Notes: generated by a model from the sequence alone, not told the origin. A DNA stretch of 64,000 nt from CAVVST01 sp963750995 (GCA_963750995.1 CAVVST010000005.1:1-64000); one strand, 5' to 3'. Shown: positions 18,815 to 27,475, counted from the first letter of the stretch. Numbers and translations are program-made.

Positions 18815-19620
18815 GCGATTGGGAACAGGAAGAAAATCAGGCGAACCAGGACGACGTTGGCCACGATGATCAGGATCGACGACGTGACCACGCTGCGGGT
18901 CGACGTGCGACCGACGCCCTCGGTCCCGTGCGTTGTCGTGAACCCCAGGTAGCAGGCGACGGTGCCGATGATCATCCCGAACACCATCGTCTTGAGCGTG
19001 GCAGGGATGAAGTCGCTGAACTCGATGAGCGAGAACGCGCGGTTGAAATACAGCTGCCACGACATCCCGCTGATCGCGGATTCGGCAAGGTAGCCGCCGA
19101 AGATCCCGCAGATATCGGCGATGGTGGTCAGCAGCGGCAGCGCCAGGATGCACGCCAGGATGCGCGTGACCGCCAGGAACTTGAACGAGTCCACCGCGAC
19201 CGCCTCGAGCGCGTCGATCTGTTCGGTGACCTTCATGGCGCCCAGCTCGGCGCCGATGCCTGCACCGACGCGGCCCGAGACGAGCAGCGCCGTGACGAGC
19301 GGGCCTGTTTCGCGAACCAGCGCGATCGCCAGGCCCGCGGGGATCATCGCTTCGGCGCCGAAGCGTTCGAGGGAGGCGCGCGTGTGCATGGACAGCACGA
19401 CCCCGATGGCCAGGCCGGCCGTGGCGATGAGCGGCGTCGAGCGCCAGCCGATCTCAAACGTCTGTCTCGCGATTTCGCGGAACTCGTAGGGCGGGCGGAA
19501 TGCCTCGAACAACGCGCGGGCGCCAAAGAGCGACACCTCGCCCACCCAGGCGATGGCGGCAAGGATCAGCGCGCCAGTACGTTCGACCACGGCCCATCCG
19601 TTCTGCAACGGTTGGGCCAC
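18811..19620 (-). CDS. mlaE: MlaE-family ABC transporter permease
   Basis: The product has 269 residues from a GTG at 19620 (VAQPLQNGWAVVERTG); the open frame extends further into the regulator gene but that part is low-complexity Arg/Ala and not family-like. It carries the MlaE core: RQTFEIGWRSTPLIATAGLAIGVVLSMHT, the ETGPLVTALLVSGRVGAGIGAELGAMKVTEQIDALE hallmark, and about five hydrophobic helices. It forms the inner-membrane channel of an Mla-type lipid transporter with the downstream ATPase and MCE protein. The start is uncertain by some residues because no clear Shine-Dalgarno is visible. Confidence 0.9.
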   Translation of the reverse strand: MAQPLQNGWAVVERTGALILAAIAWVGEVSLFGARALFEAFRPPYEFREIARQTFEIGWRSTPLIATAGLAIGVVLSMHTRASLERFGAEAMIPAGLAIALVRETGPLVTALLVSGRVGAGIGAELGAMKVTEQIDALEAVAVDSFKFLAVTRILACILALPLLTTIADICGIFGGYLAESAISGMSWQLYFNRAFSLIEFSDFIPATLKTMVFGMIIGTVACYLGFTTTHGTEGVGRTSTRSVVTSSILIIVANVVLVRLIFFLFPIA

Positions 19621-19637
19621 TGAATCGAGGGTGGAAG

Positions 19638-21032
19638 CTACCGTCCAGCTTGCGCGGCGGCGGCGGCGGCGCGCTGGGCCGCGCGCTGATCCTGGATGTC
19701 GTGCTTCTTCATCTTGCTGTACAGCGTCGGCCGGTAGAGCCCCAGGATCTGCGCCGCTTCCTGCTTGTTCCAATTGGTGCGCTGCAGCGTCTGGAGGATG
19801 GCCATCTTCTCGATCTCGGCGAGCGTCCGGTGCGGCGGAATCGTGAACTCCTGAGCCGGCGTCGTCCCTTCCTCGCGAATGGTTTCAGGCAGGTCCGTGG
19901 GGATGATTTCACCCGTCTTGCACACGAGGACTGCCCGCTCGATCGCGTTCTCCAGCTCACGCACGTTGCCAGCCCAGCGGTTGCGTATCAGCAGATGGTA
20001 AGCGGCGGGAGAGATCGACTTGACGTTCTTCTGATACCGCTCGTTGAACTTCTGGAGGAAATGCGTGCACAGCAGCGGGATGTCTTCCGTGCGCTCGCGC
20101 AGCGGCGGCACGCGCAGCGTGATGGTGTTGATCCGGAAGTAGAGGTCCTCGCGCAGCTTCCCCTCGCGCAGGGCCACTTCGAGGTCGATATTGGTCGCGC
20201 AGATGAGGCGGAAGTCCACGTGCACCAGCCGATCGCTGCCAATCGGACGGTACTCGCGTTCCTGCAGGACGCGCAGCAGCTTGGTCTGCAGGTACGGGGG
20301 CATCTCGCCGATCTCGTCGAGCAGCAACGACCCGCTCTCCGACATCTCGAAGAGCCCCACCTTGTCGTTATTGGCCCCGGTGAACGCGCCCTTCTTGTAC
20401 CCGAACAGCTCGCTCTCGATCAGATCTTTCGGGATTGCCGCGCAGTTGATCTTGATGAACGGGCCCTTGGCGCGGTTCGAGTTGTAGTGGATGGCGTTGG
20501 CGATCAGCTCTTTGCCGGTGCCGTTCTCGCCCTGGATCAGGATGTTGGCGTCGCTGGCCGCCACGCTCTCGACCAGCTCGAAGAGATCCTTCATCTTCTT
20601 GCTCTGGCCGACGATGTTCGCGAAGCTGTACTGACCGCGGATCTGTTCCTTGAGCTGCTGGTGCTCGGCCTTCTCCTGCGTCTGCTCGATGGCCCTGCGA
20701 ATCAGGTCCATCAATCCGTCCTGGCTGACAGGCTTTTCGAGGAAGAAGAACGCGCCCGCCTGTCCCGCCTCGACCGCCCGGGCGAGCGTGCCCTGTCCAC
20801 TGATGATGATGACCTCGGGGCTGGAGTCGATGTCCTTGAATCGGCGGAGCAGCGCGATACCGTCGAGGTCGGGCAACATCAGATCGGTCACCACGACATC
20901 GGGGCGCCACTGCTTGAAGATCTCCTCGCCGCGCGTGCCGATGAGGGCCGTCCGCACCTCGTAGCCCTCGGCTTCGATGACCATCTTCAGCCATTCGGTC
21001 ATGGCTGGCTCGTCATCGATCGCCAGGTACAC
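19638..21032 (-). CDS. sigma54-dependent NtrC-family response regulator
   Basis: The product has 464 residues from a GTG. The receiver domain (1-120) has acidic pocket DDEP, phospho-acceptor Asp in VVVTDLMLPDLDG and the K of FFLEKPVS. The AAA+ domain (about 140-375) has Walker A GENGTGKE, the sigma54-contact GAFTGA loop in FGYKKGAFTGANN, and Walker B LLLDEIGEM. The Fis-type helix-turn-helix is at the end (MAILQTLQRTNWNKQEAAQILGLYRPTLYSKMKK). No sensor kinase is nearby. It lies 17 bp upstream of mlaE, so it may be co-transcribed with, and perhaps control, the lipid transporter. Confidence 0.95.
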   Translation of the reverse strand: MYLAIDDEPAMTEWLKMVIEAEGYEVRTALIGTRGEEIFKQWRPDVVVTDLMLPDLDGIALLRRFKDIDSSPEVIIISGQGTLARAVEAGQAGAFFFLEKPVSQDGLMDLIRRAIEQTQEKAEHQQLKEQIRGQYSFANIVGQSKKMKDLFELVESVAASDANILIQGENGTGKELIANAIHYNSNRAKGPFIKINCAAIPKDLIESELFGYKKGAFTGANNDKVGLFEMSESGSLLLDEIGEMPPYLQTKLLRVLQEREYRPIGSDRLVHVDFRLICATNIDLEVALREGKLREDLYFRINTITLRVPPLRERTEDIPLLCTHFLQKFNERYQKNVKSISPAAYHLLIRNRWAGNVRELENAIERAVLVCKTGEIIPTDLPETIREEGTTPAQEFTIPPHRTLAEIEKMAILQTLQRTNWNKQEAAQILGLYRPTLYSKMKKHDIQDQRAAQRAAAAAAQAGR

Positions 21033-21209
21033 GCCTGCGTCGTTTGCCGGTTGTAGATGTGGGGGTGGCCATACGTTGAGTCGGAACGAAATCGAACGGC
21101 TATGCTAGCACACGGCCGTCTACAATCAATACATGACGGCATTATTGGATGTGGAACACTACAGCATGTAGGTTTTTGAATCAGATGAGCTTGGTTTCAT
21201 ACGCTGACC

Positions 21210-21215
21210 TATAAT
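21210..21215 (+). promoter_or_regulatory. putative -10 element upstream of the leucine-degradation operon
   Basis: A perfect TATAAT lies 33 bp before the ATG at 21249 in an AT-richer stretch between divergent genes. No good -35 box is found at 16-18 bp (TTGGTT at 21191 leaves a 13-bp spacer), so this is tentative. Confidence 0.35.
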
Positions 21216-21248
21216 GCCCACACCGTTCGAGCCCGTCTGTTCGAACCC

Positions 21249-22857
21249 ATGGACCGCATCCAGAGCCAGATTCGACGCGACTCCCCTGAATTTGACGCGA
21301 ATCGCGAGTATTTCGCCGGCCTGGTGAAACAGCTCCGCGATCGGCTGACCGTGTGCCGCCAGGGGGGCGGCCCCAGGTACATCGAGCGGCATCGCGAACA
21401 GGGAAAGCTGCCGGTGCGCGAGCGGATCGACACGCTGCTCGATCCCGGGTCGCCCTTCCTCGAATTCTCGCCGCTGGCTGCGTGGGACATGTACGAGAAC
21501 GGCGCCCCCGGGGCCGGCCTCGTGACCGGCATCGGACGCGTATCGGGGCGGGAGATCGTCGTCGTCGCCAACGACGCAACCGTCAAAGGCGGGACCTACT
21601 ACCCGATCACGGTGAAGAAACACCTGCGCGCCCAGCAAATCGCGCTGGAAAACCGGCTTCCCTGTGTCTACCTGGTCGACTCGGGTGGCGCGTTCCTGCC
21701 GCTCCAGGCGGACGTGTTTCCCGACAAGGAACATTTCGGACGCATTTTCTTCAACCAGGCGCGGATGTCGGCGGAAGGGATCCCCCAGATTGCCGTCGTG
21801 ATGGGTTCGTGCACCGCGGGTGGCGCCTACGTGCCGGCGATGTCGGACGAGACCATCATCGTCAAGGGTACCGGGACAATCTTTCTCGGCGGTCCGCCCC
21901 TCGTGAAGGCCGCGACCGGTGAAGAGGTTACAGCCGAGGACCTTGGCGGCGCCGACGTGCACACACGTCTTTCGGGCGTGGCCGACTATCTTGCCGAGGA
22001 CGATGCGCATGCCCTCCACGTGACACGCACCCTCGTGGAAACACTCAACGGGCGGAAGACGCTGCCCGCCGACGTCACGACCCCTGAAGACCCGGCGTTC
22101 GACCCCGAGGAGCTGTACGGCATCGTCAACGCAGACTGGCGGCGGCCGTACGACGTCCGCGAGGTGATCGCCCGGCTCGTGGATGGCTCGCGTTTCGACG
22201 AGTTCAAGCAGCGCTACGCGCCGACGATTGTGACCGGATTCGCCCGGCTGCACGGGTTTCTCGTCGGCATCATCGCCAATAACGGCGTGCTGTTCTCGGA
22301 ATCGGCGCTGAAGGTCACGCACTTCATCGAGTTGTGCAATCAGCGCGGCGTGCCGCTGATCTTTCTCCAGAACATTACCGGCTTCATGGTGGGCCAGCAG
22401 TACCGAGCGCGGCGGCATCGCCAAAGACGGCGCCAAGATGGTGCATGCGGTCGCCAACTCGGTGGTCCCGAAGTTCACGGTCATCATTGGCGGATCGTTC
22501 GGGGCCGGGAACTACGGCATGTGCGGACGCGCCTTCGAACCGCGGTTGCTCTGGATGTGGCCGAACGCGCGCATCTCGGTCATGGGTGGCGAGCAGGCGG
22601 CCGGGGTACTGACGACCGTGAAACGCGACCAGCTCGCCCGCGAAGGCAAGACGCTCGAGCCTCGCGACGAGCAGGCCATCCGCCAGCCCATCCTCGAGAA
22701 ATACGAGCTCGAGGGTTCGCCCTACTATTCCACCGCCCGTATCTGGGACGATGGGATCCTGGATCCTGTCGAGACGCGCGCGGCGCTGGCGCTGGGGTTG
22801 TCGGCCGCGTTCAACGCTCCGATTCCGCCGCCGAAGTTCGGCGTATTTCGTATGTAA
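21249..22857 (+). CDS. mccB: methylcrotonoyl-CoA carboxylase beta subunit (carboxyltransferase), frameshifted as sequenced
   Basis: This subunit transfers CO2 from carboxybiotin to 3-methylcrotonyl-CoA in leucine degradation. It has the two-lobed crotonase-like carboxyltransferase: N-lobe with IERHREQGKLPVRERIDTLLDPG, VYLVDSGGAFLPLQ and MGSCTAGGAYVPAMSDE; C-lobe with QNITGFMVGQQY, VPKFTVIIGGSFGAGNYGMCGRA and ISVMGGEQAAGVL. One extra C at 22403-22404 shifts the frame after GQQY; without it the protein is 535 residues (GQQYERGGIAKDGAKMVHA), the usual size. Followed by methylglutaconyl-CoA hydratase, biotin carboxylase, biotin carrier and HMG-CoA lyase genes. The frameshift is most likely an assembly error. 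Confidence 0.92.
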
Positions 22858-22858
22858 T

Positions 22859-22930
22859 AACCACGAAGGCACGACGAGCACGACGAGGTTGCTGTCTTCA
22901 CTCGTCGTGGACGTTGTGACCGTCGTGGTT
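22859..22930. repeat. approximately 72-bp imperfect inverted repeat, copy 1
   Basis: It begins AACCACGAAGGCACGACGAG and ends TGTGACCGTCGTGGTT, so the two ends are inverted copies. It starts right at the mccB stop and ends 7 bp before the next ATG. Two further copies lie at 40995-41065 and 55825-55895. Confidence 0.75.
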
Positions 22931-22937
22931 TAAGACC

Positions 22938-23738
22938 ATGCCATTCCAGTTTCTCGACATTCGTCGCGACGGTCCGGTCGAATACCTCACGCTGAATCGG
23001 CCCGACGTCCGCAACGCGTTCAACGAAACGGTCATCGCCGAACTGACGGTCTGGGCCGAGCACATCGTCGAGGATGATGACGTGCGCGTGGTCGTGCTGG
23101 CGGGTGCCGGCACCGCGTTCTGCGCGGGCGCCGACCTGACATGGATGACCCGGATGGCCGCCTATAGCCAGGCCGAAAACGTGCGCGACGCCACGGCGGC
23201 AGCCAAGATGTACTCGCTGATCGACCGTTTGCCGATTCCGCTCATCGGGCGCATTCACGGCGCCGCGCTCGGCGGCGGCGCCGGACTTGCCGCCATCTGC
23301 GACATCGTCGTGGCCGACGAACGGACGACGTTCGGGTTTACCGAGGTGAAGCTCGGTATTCTGCCGGCGGTGGTGTCGCCCTACGTGCTGGCGAAGATCG
23401 GCGAGTCCGCGGCGCGGGAGCTGTTCCTGACCGGCATGCGCTTCGATGCCGCCCGCGCGAAAGACATCGGCCTTGTTCACGCCGTCGTGCCGGCGGACCA
23501 GGTCGATCAGCGGGTCGCGACTTATGTGAGGGAGATTTTGAGTGCCGCTCCGGAAGCGATCGCGACGGCGAAGGAGCTGCTGAAAAAAGTCAGCGAGCGC
23601 CCGGTGCAGGACACGATTGGCCTGACGGCCGACACCATCGCCGCCCGCCGCGCGTCTGCCGAAGGGCAGGAAGGGATGCGCGCCTTTCTCGAAAAGCGAA
23701 AGGCGAGCTGGAATGTCTTACCGGATCCCGATCGTTGA
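22938..23738 (+). CDS. liuC: enoyl-CoA hydratase/isomerase family, likely methylglutaconyl-CoA hydratase
   Basis: The product has 266 residues with the crotonase fold. The oxyanion-hole motifs are AGTAFCAGADLTWM (about 58-71) and GRIHGAALGGGAGLAAICDIVVA (about 103-125); the catalytic Glu region is FTEVKLGILPAVVSPYV. The LiuC/AtuE-like ADLxWM pattern plus its place between the two methylcrotonyl-CoA carboxylase genes points to hydration of 3-methylglutaconyl-CoA to HMG-CoA. Its stop is immediately followed by the next ATG, showing a compact operon. Confidence 0.88.
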   Translation: MPFQFLDIRRDGPVEYLTLNRPDVRNAFNETVIAELTVWAEHIVEDDDVRVVVLAGAGTAFCAGADLTWMTRMAAYSQAENVRDATAAAKMYSLIDRLPIPLIGRIHGAALGGGAGLAAICDIVVADERTTFGFTEVKLGILPAVVSPYVLAKIGESAARELFLTGMRFDAARAKDIGLVHAVVPADQVDQRVATYVREILSAAPEAIATAKELLKKVSERPVQDTIGLTADTIAARRASAEGQEGMRAFLEKRKASWNVLPDPDR

Positions 23739-25223
23739 ATGTTTGCCCGGATCCTGATCGCCAATCGCGGTGAGATCGCGGTACGCGTCATCCGCGCGTG
23801 CCGTGAGCTAGGCGTTGAAGCAGTGGCCGTCTACTCGGACGCGGACGCACGGGCGCTGCACGTCTCGCTCGCCGATCGCGCGATCCGCCTGGGACCACCG
23901 CCGGCCATGGAAAGTTACCTGGCCGCCGACAAGGTGCTGGCCGCGGCGCATGCGGCCGGCGCGGATGCCGTCCATCCCGGCTACGGCTTTCTCTCGGAAA
24001 ATCACGAGTTCGCAGCGGCGTGCGCGGCGGCCGGCGTCGCTTTCATCGGCCCGCCAGGCGACGTCATCGCACGCATGGGCTCCAAGATCGCGGCGCGCGA
24101 GGTCGCCTCGCAGGCGGGCGTGCCGGTTGTGCCGGGCGAAACGCCCGCTGCCCAGACTGACGAGGGAATCGCGGCCGCGGTGCGACACCTCGGATTCCCG
24201 GTACTGATCAAACCGTCGGAAGGCGGCGGCGGAATCGGGATGAAGCGCGTTCGCGAGCAGTCCGCGCTGCTTCCGGCGATCGCGCAGTCACGCCGGGAGG
24301 CGCTGGCCGCATTCGGCGACGGGACGCTTTACGTCGAACGCCTGATCGACCAGCCCCGCCACGTTGAGATCCAGATCGTGGCCGATCATCACGGGAACGC
24401 GATCCATTTGTTCGAACGCGAGTGCTCGGTTCAGCGTCGCCATCAGAAGGTCGTGGAAGAGACGCCATCGGTCGCCCTGACCGCCGCGCTACGCGCGCGC
24501 ATGGGCGACGCGGCGGTGGCGATTGCGCGGGCGGCCGGCTATCGGAACGCCGGAACCGTGGAGTTTCTGCTCGAAGGTGCCGGAGACAAGGCGAGGTTCT
24601 ACTTTCTCGAAATGAATACCCGCCTCCAGGTGGAGCATCCCATAACCGAGCAGACCACGGGGGTGGATCTCGTGGCGGCGCAGATCCGTATCGCCGCCGG
24701 CGAACCGATGCCGTGGTCGCAATCCGACGTCAATCCGCGGGGCCACGCCATCGAAGTGCGCCTGTACGCGGAAGACCCGACGAAGGACGACCTGCCCCAG
24801 GCCGGCCCGCTGCTCCTCTACCGTGAGCCGTCGATGCCCGGCATCCGAATCGATGCCGGTGTGACGGAGGGTAATGAGATCTCGGTCCATTACGATCCGA
24901 TGATTGCGAAGCTGATCGCGTCGGGTGAGACGCGGGAGGCGGCACGCCGGCGCGCGATCGAGGCACTGCGTGAGTATCCGATCCTCGGGATCCGGACCAA
25001 CCTGCCCTTCCTGATCAGGCTGCTCGAGCATCCGCGCTTCGTCGCCGGCAATCTCGATACCGGCTTCATTGACGCGGAGCGCCAGTCACTCATCGAAGGG
25101 CTCGATGCCGCGCCGCCCCCCGAAGTGCAGGCGGTGGCTTTCCAAAACCGAAATGGGGTCGGGGGTCATTTAAAGAGGACAGTGGCGGACCCCTGGGAAT
25201 CGCTGCGAGGCTGGCGTGGCTGA
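23739..25223 (+). CDS. mccA: biotin carboxylase (methylcrotonyl-CoA carboxylase alpha, biotin carboxylase part)
   Basis: The product has 494 residues. It has the N-terminal biotin carboxylase domain (FARILIANRGEIAVRVIRAC), the ATP-grasp with Gly-rich loop KPSEGGGGIGMKRV, and the catalytic block FFLEMNTRLQVEHPITE, ending with the C-terminal domain (GHAIEVRLYAEDP). It carboxylates biotin using ATP and bicarbonate. The usual alpha subunit also carries the biotin carrier, here in the next frame with 8 bp overlap (25216-25620). Joining both by one base gives about 626 residues, near the family norm, so this may be one frameshifted gene. A linker segment from residue about 468 looks like an inserted repeat. 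Confidence 0.9.
   Translation: MFARILIANRGEIAVRVIRACRELGVEAVAVYSDADARALHVSLADRAIRLGPPPAMESYLAADKVLAAAHAAGADAVHPGYGFLSENHEFAAACAAAGVAFIGPPGDVIARMGSKIAAREVASQAGVPVVPGETPAAQTDEGIAAAVRHLGFPVLIKPSEGGGGIGMKRVREQSALLPAIAQSRREALAAFGDGTLYVERLIDQPRHVEIQIVADHHGNAIHLFERECSVQRRHQKVVEETPSVALTAALRARMGDAAVAIARAAGYRNAGTVEFLLEGAGDKARFYFLEMNTRLQVEHPITEQTTGVDLVAAQIRIAAGEPMPWSQSDVNPRGHAIEVRLYAEDPTKDDLPQAGPLLLYREPSMPGIRIDAGVTEGNEISVHYDPMIAKLIASGETREAARRRAIEALREYPILGIRTNLPFLIRLLEHPRFVAGNLDTGFIDAERQSLIEGLDAAPPPEVQAVAFQNRNGVGGHLKRTVADPWESLRGWRG
25143..25180. repeat. repeat-like insertion within the biotin carboxylase C-terminal linker
   Basis: The stretch contains AAATGGGGTCGGGGGTCATT and resembles dispersed AAATGGGGTC-type repeats known from other bacterial genomes. 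It is read in frame as QNRNGVGGHLKRT, unlike the surrounding linker. Only one copy is seen in this window. Confidence 0.35.
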
Positions 25224-25620
25224 CGCTCTTCGCTCGGCGACCACAATTACCGACTTTGGGAACGGCGTGTACCGGCTTTCCCGCGGCGACGGGCATCAAC
25301 TCGCGTGGGCAGCGGGGCCGGCGTCGGCGCGGTGGGTCTTCTACGACGGCCGGGTCTATGTCGTCGCGCCGGAAGAGAACACGACCGGCGTTCACACCAC
25401 GCACGACGATATGGCGCTCGCGTCGCCGATGCCGGCGACGGTCGCTGCCGTCAGAGTTACACCTGGCCAGGCGGTGGCGCGCGGCGACATCCTGATCATG
25501 CTCGAGGCGATGAAAATGGAGCTGCCGATCATCGCGCCCCGTGACGGGCGTGTCCGCGCGGTCGCCTGCAAGCCCGGGCAGCTCGTACAGCCGGGTGTCC
25601 CGCTAGTGGAGCTGGAGTAA
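25216..25620 (+). CDS. biotin carboxyl carrier (BCCP) domain of methylcrotonyl-CoA carboxylase alpha
   Basis: The product has 134 residues. The biotinyl domain occupies about residues 65-134 with the biotinylation motif EAMKM (ILIMLEAMKMELPIIAPRDG) and the conserved Pro/Gly turns (ASPMPATVAAVRVTPGQAVARGD). The first 60 residues (ITDFGNGVYRLSRGDGHQL) match the region joining the biotin carboxylase and carrier in full-length alpha subunits. It overlaps the biotin carboxylase gene by 8 bp in the +1 frame. Either a genuinely separate carrier subunit or the 3' end of a frameshifted mccA; I favour the latter given the many +1 shifts nearby. Confidence 0.85.
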   Translation: MADALRSATTITDFGNGVYRLSRGDGHQLAWAAGPASARWVFYDGRVYVVAPEENTTGVHTTHDDMALASPMPATVAAVRVTPGQAVARGDILIMLEAMKMELPIIAPRDGRVRAVACKPGQLVQPGVPLVELE

Positions 25621-25629
25621 GCAGGTGTC

Positions 25630-25857
25630 GTTCACGGTTCTGGGTTCTCCGTTCTCGGTTCGTGTTCAGGTTCGGGTTCGGGTTCGGGTTCGGGTTCGGG
25701 TCCGGCTGAAGCCGGACACTACGTACGAGCCTAGATGGCTGCGCGTAGTGTCCGCCCTTCAGGCGGACGATTCGAACACCGACCATCGAACAGCGAAAGC
25801 CAACCGCGAACCGAACGTGAACACGAACCGAGAACTGAAGAACGTAGAACCGTGAAC
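25630..25857. repeat. long inverted repeat with GGTTCG hexamers and nested palindromes
   Basis: A left arm at 25630-25675 pairs with a right arm at 25811-25857 (about 46 bp, roughly 85% complementary; both contain GTTCTCGGTTCGTGTTCA in inverted orientation). The loop holds five GGTTCG hexamers (25669-25698) and two palindromes, GTCCGGCTGAAGCCGGAC (25700-25717) and GTCCGCCCTTCAGGCGGAC (25750-25768), themselves joined by ACTACG and CGTAGT. The right arm covers the GTG start of the HMG-CoA lyase gene. Confidence 0.75.
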
Positions 25858-26772
25858 GGCAACTCGTTCTCGTCCCGCGTCCGGATCGTCGAGGTCGGCC
25901 CTCGCGACGGCCTGCAGAATGAGGCGGCGTTTGTGCCGACGGCCGACAAGATCGCTTTCGTGAACCGGCTTGCCGACGCCGGCCACACGACGATCGAGGT
26001 CTCGGCGTTCGTCAGCCCCAGGTGGGTGCCGCAGATGGCCGACGCGTCCGAGGTCTGCGCGGGGATCACGCGGCGGCCCGGTGTACGGTATACGGCGCTC
26101 GTGCCGAACCTGCAGGGGCTGGCGCGTGCCCGCGAGGCCGGCGTGGACGAAGTCGCGGTGTTCCCCGCGGCCTCTGAGACCTTCAGCACACGCAACATCA
26201 ACCAGACGATTGACGAGGCGCTCGCCCAGGCGAAGCGGGTCTGCGACGAGGCGCGGACGATGCAATTGCCGGTTCGCGCGTATCTCTCGACCAGCTTCGG
26301 CTGCCCGTTCGAGGGAGCGGTGCCGCCACAGCGCGTCGCCGAACTGACCGCCCGGCTGATTGATCTAGGCGCCTACGAGGTGTCGATCAGCGACACCATC
26401 GGGGTTGCGCACCCTGCACAGGTCGCCGACGTGCTGGGTCACGTCATGCAGCGCGTCTCCGTGTCGCAGCTGGCGCTGCATTTTCATGACACGCGTGGCA
26501 CGGCGCTGGTCAACGTCTACGCCGGTCTCGAGGCAGGCGTCAGCGTCTTCGATGCATCGGCTGGCGGACTTGGCGGATGTCCGTACGCGCCAGGCGCCAC
26601 TGGCAATCTCGCGACCGAGGACCTCCTCTACCTGCTCGACGGCCTGGGTATCGGCACGGGCGTGCAGATCGAAGGCGTCGCCGCGGCCTCGCGCGCGATC
26701 GAACCGCTCGTCGGCCATCGGTTGCCCTCGCGCATGTTCCGCGCGCTCGAGGCGACCCGCCTGCGCGTCTAG
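25852..26772 (+). CDS. liuE: hydroxymethylglutaryl-CoA lyase
   Basis: The product has 306 residues from GTG 25852; the longer open frame upstream runs through the inverted-repeat element and is not family-like. It is a DRE-TIM metallolyase: RIVEVGPRDGLQNE at the N-terminus (catalytic Arg-Asp), LHFHDTRGTALVN (metal-binding His pair) and the HMG-CoA lyase signature SVFDASAGGLGGCPYAPGATGN with the active-site Cys. It cleaves HMG-CoA to acetoacetate and acetyl-CoA, finishing the leucine pathway encoded just upstream. Its start region lies inside a long inverted repeat and could be sequestered in mRNA structure. Confidence 0.92.
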   Translation: MNGNSFSSRVRIVEVGPRDGLQNEAAFVPTADKIAFVNRLADAGHTTIEVSAFVSPRWVPQMADASEVCAGITRRPGVRYTALVPNLQGLARAREAGVDEVAVFPAASETFSTRNINQTIDEALAQAKRVCDEARTMQLPVRAYLSTSFGCPFEGAVPPQRVAELTARLIDLGAYEVSISDTIGVAHPAQVADVLGHVMQRVSVSQLALHFHDTRGTALVNVYAGLEAGVSVFDASAGGLGGCPYAPGATGNLATEDLLYLLDGLGIGTGVQIEGVAAASRAIEPLVGHRLPSRMFRALEATRLRV

Positions 26773-26780
26773 GTCTCCCC

Positions 26781-27191
26781 GTGCCGGTCCTGACAGAGCT
26801 CGAGCCGACCAAGCAGGACATCGACGACATCGTCCGCGACCTCGAACAATCGTGGAAGGCGGTCATCACGGTGCGGCGGCAGTCGAAGGAAGACGTCGGC
26901 TACCGCGAGATTTACGTCTCGCTCGACGGCGAGTCGCTCGGCATCCTGCGGCATGGCGACGTGATCACTCGCGAAACGACACCGGGGGCGCACCGGCTGC
27001 AGGCGCACAATACGCTATTCTGGAAAACGCTCGAGTTCACGCTGGGAGTCGATGAGCACGCCAGCTTCATCGCCATCAACCGCGCCGGGTTCGGCACCTA
27101 CTCGGTGCTGGCCTTCTTCATCGGATTCCTCGGCGCCGGCCCCTTCTATCTGACCTTCGAGCGGGAGAACCTGGGAGCGCATGGATCCTGA
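26781..27191 (+). CDS. hypothetical protein with C-terminal membrane segment
   Basis: The product has 136 residues from GTG 26781 (PVLTELEPTKQDIDDIVRDL), 8 bp after the HMG-CoA lyase stop. A soluble alpha/beta part (residues 1-95) includes REIYVSLDGESLGILRHGDVITRETTPGAHRLQAHNTLFWKTLEF, resembling PEGA-like or carboxypeptidase-regulatory small beta folds. A hydrophobic helix (about 104-126, YSVLAFFIGFLGAGPFYLTF) ends it. I do not recognise a named family. It overlaps the next small gene by 11 bp. Confidence 0.6.
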   Translation: MPVLTELEPTKQDIDDIVRDLEQSWKAVITVRRQSKEDVGYREIYVSLDGESLGILRHGDVITRETTPGAHRLQAHNTLFWKTLEFTLGVDEHASFIAINRAGFGTYSVLAFFIGFLGAGPFYLTFERENLGAHGS

Positions 27192-27432
27192 ACTCGCGAC
27201 GCTGCTGACGGAGATGATCGAGAAGGCGGGACTGCTCCGCCGTGACATGCAGCAGCACGGGGACCTCGAAAAATACGAAGCCCGATTCGCCCGGATCGAT
27301 CAGAAGCTGTCGGCGCTCGCCGAGGCGATCGCGAAAACAGATCCTCCGCTGGCCAAGGCCCTGCGGACAGCATGGCAGCTGCCCGCGCGAAGCCTGGCGT
27401 TCCGGAACGCGGACCATAAGAAGAAGAGCTAG
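27181..27432 (+). CDS. small helical hypothetical protein
   Basis: The product has 83 residues (MDPELATLLTEMIEKAGLLR), with GGGAG upstream in the preceding gene. It is predicted mostly alpha-helical with heptad-like spacing (LEKYEARFARIDQKLSALAEAIAKT) and a basic tail HKKKS. No known domain. Translationally overlaps the preceding gene by 11 bp, suggesting joint expression. Confidence 0.55.
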   Translation: MDPELATLLTEMIEKAGLLRRDMQQHGDLEKYEARFARIDQKLSALAEAIAKTDPPLAKALRTAWQLPARSLAFRNADHKKKS

Positions 27433-27475
27433 CGGAGAAACGGAAACGGGCAACCGAGATCAGTGCAGTCTGTAA

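Noticed and set aside
19500..21056. 518-residue open frame opposite the sigma54 regulator
   Set aside because: The minus strand encodes clear receiver, AAA+ and Fis motifs; the plus frame has none.
25669..25698. GGTTCG hexamer array as a CRISPR
   Set aside because: Repeats are 6 bp, directly adjacent, with no spacers.
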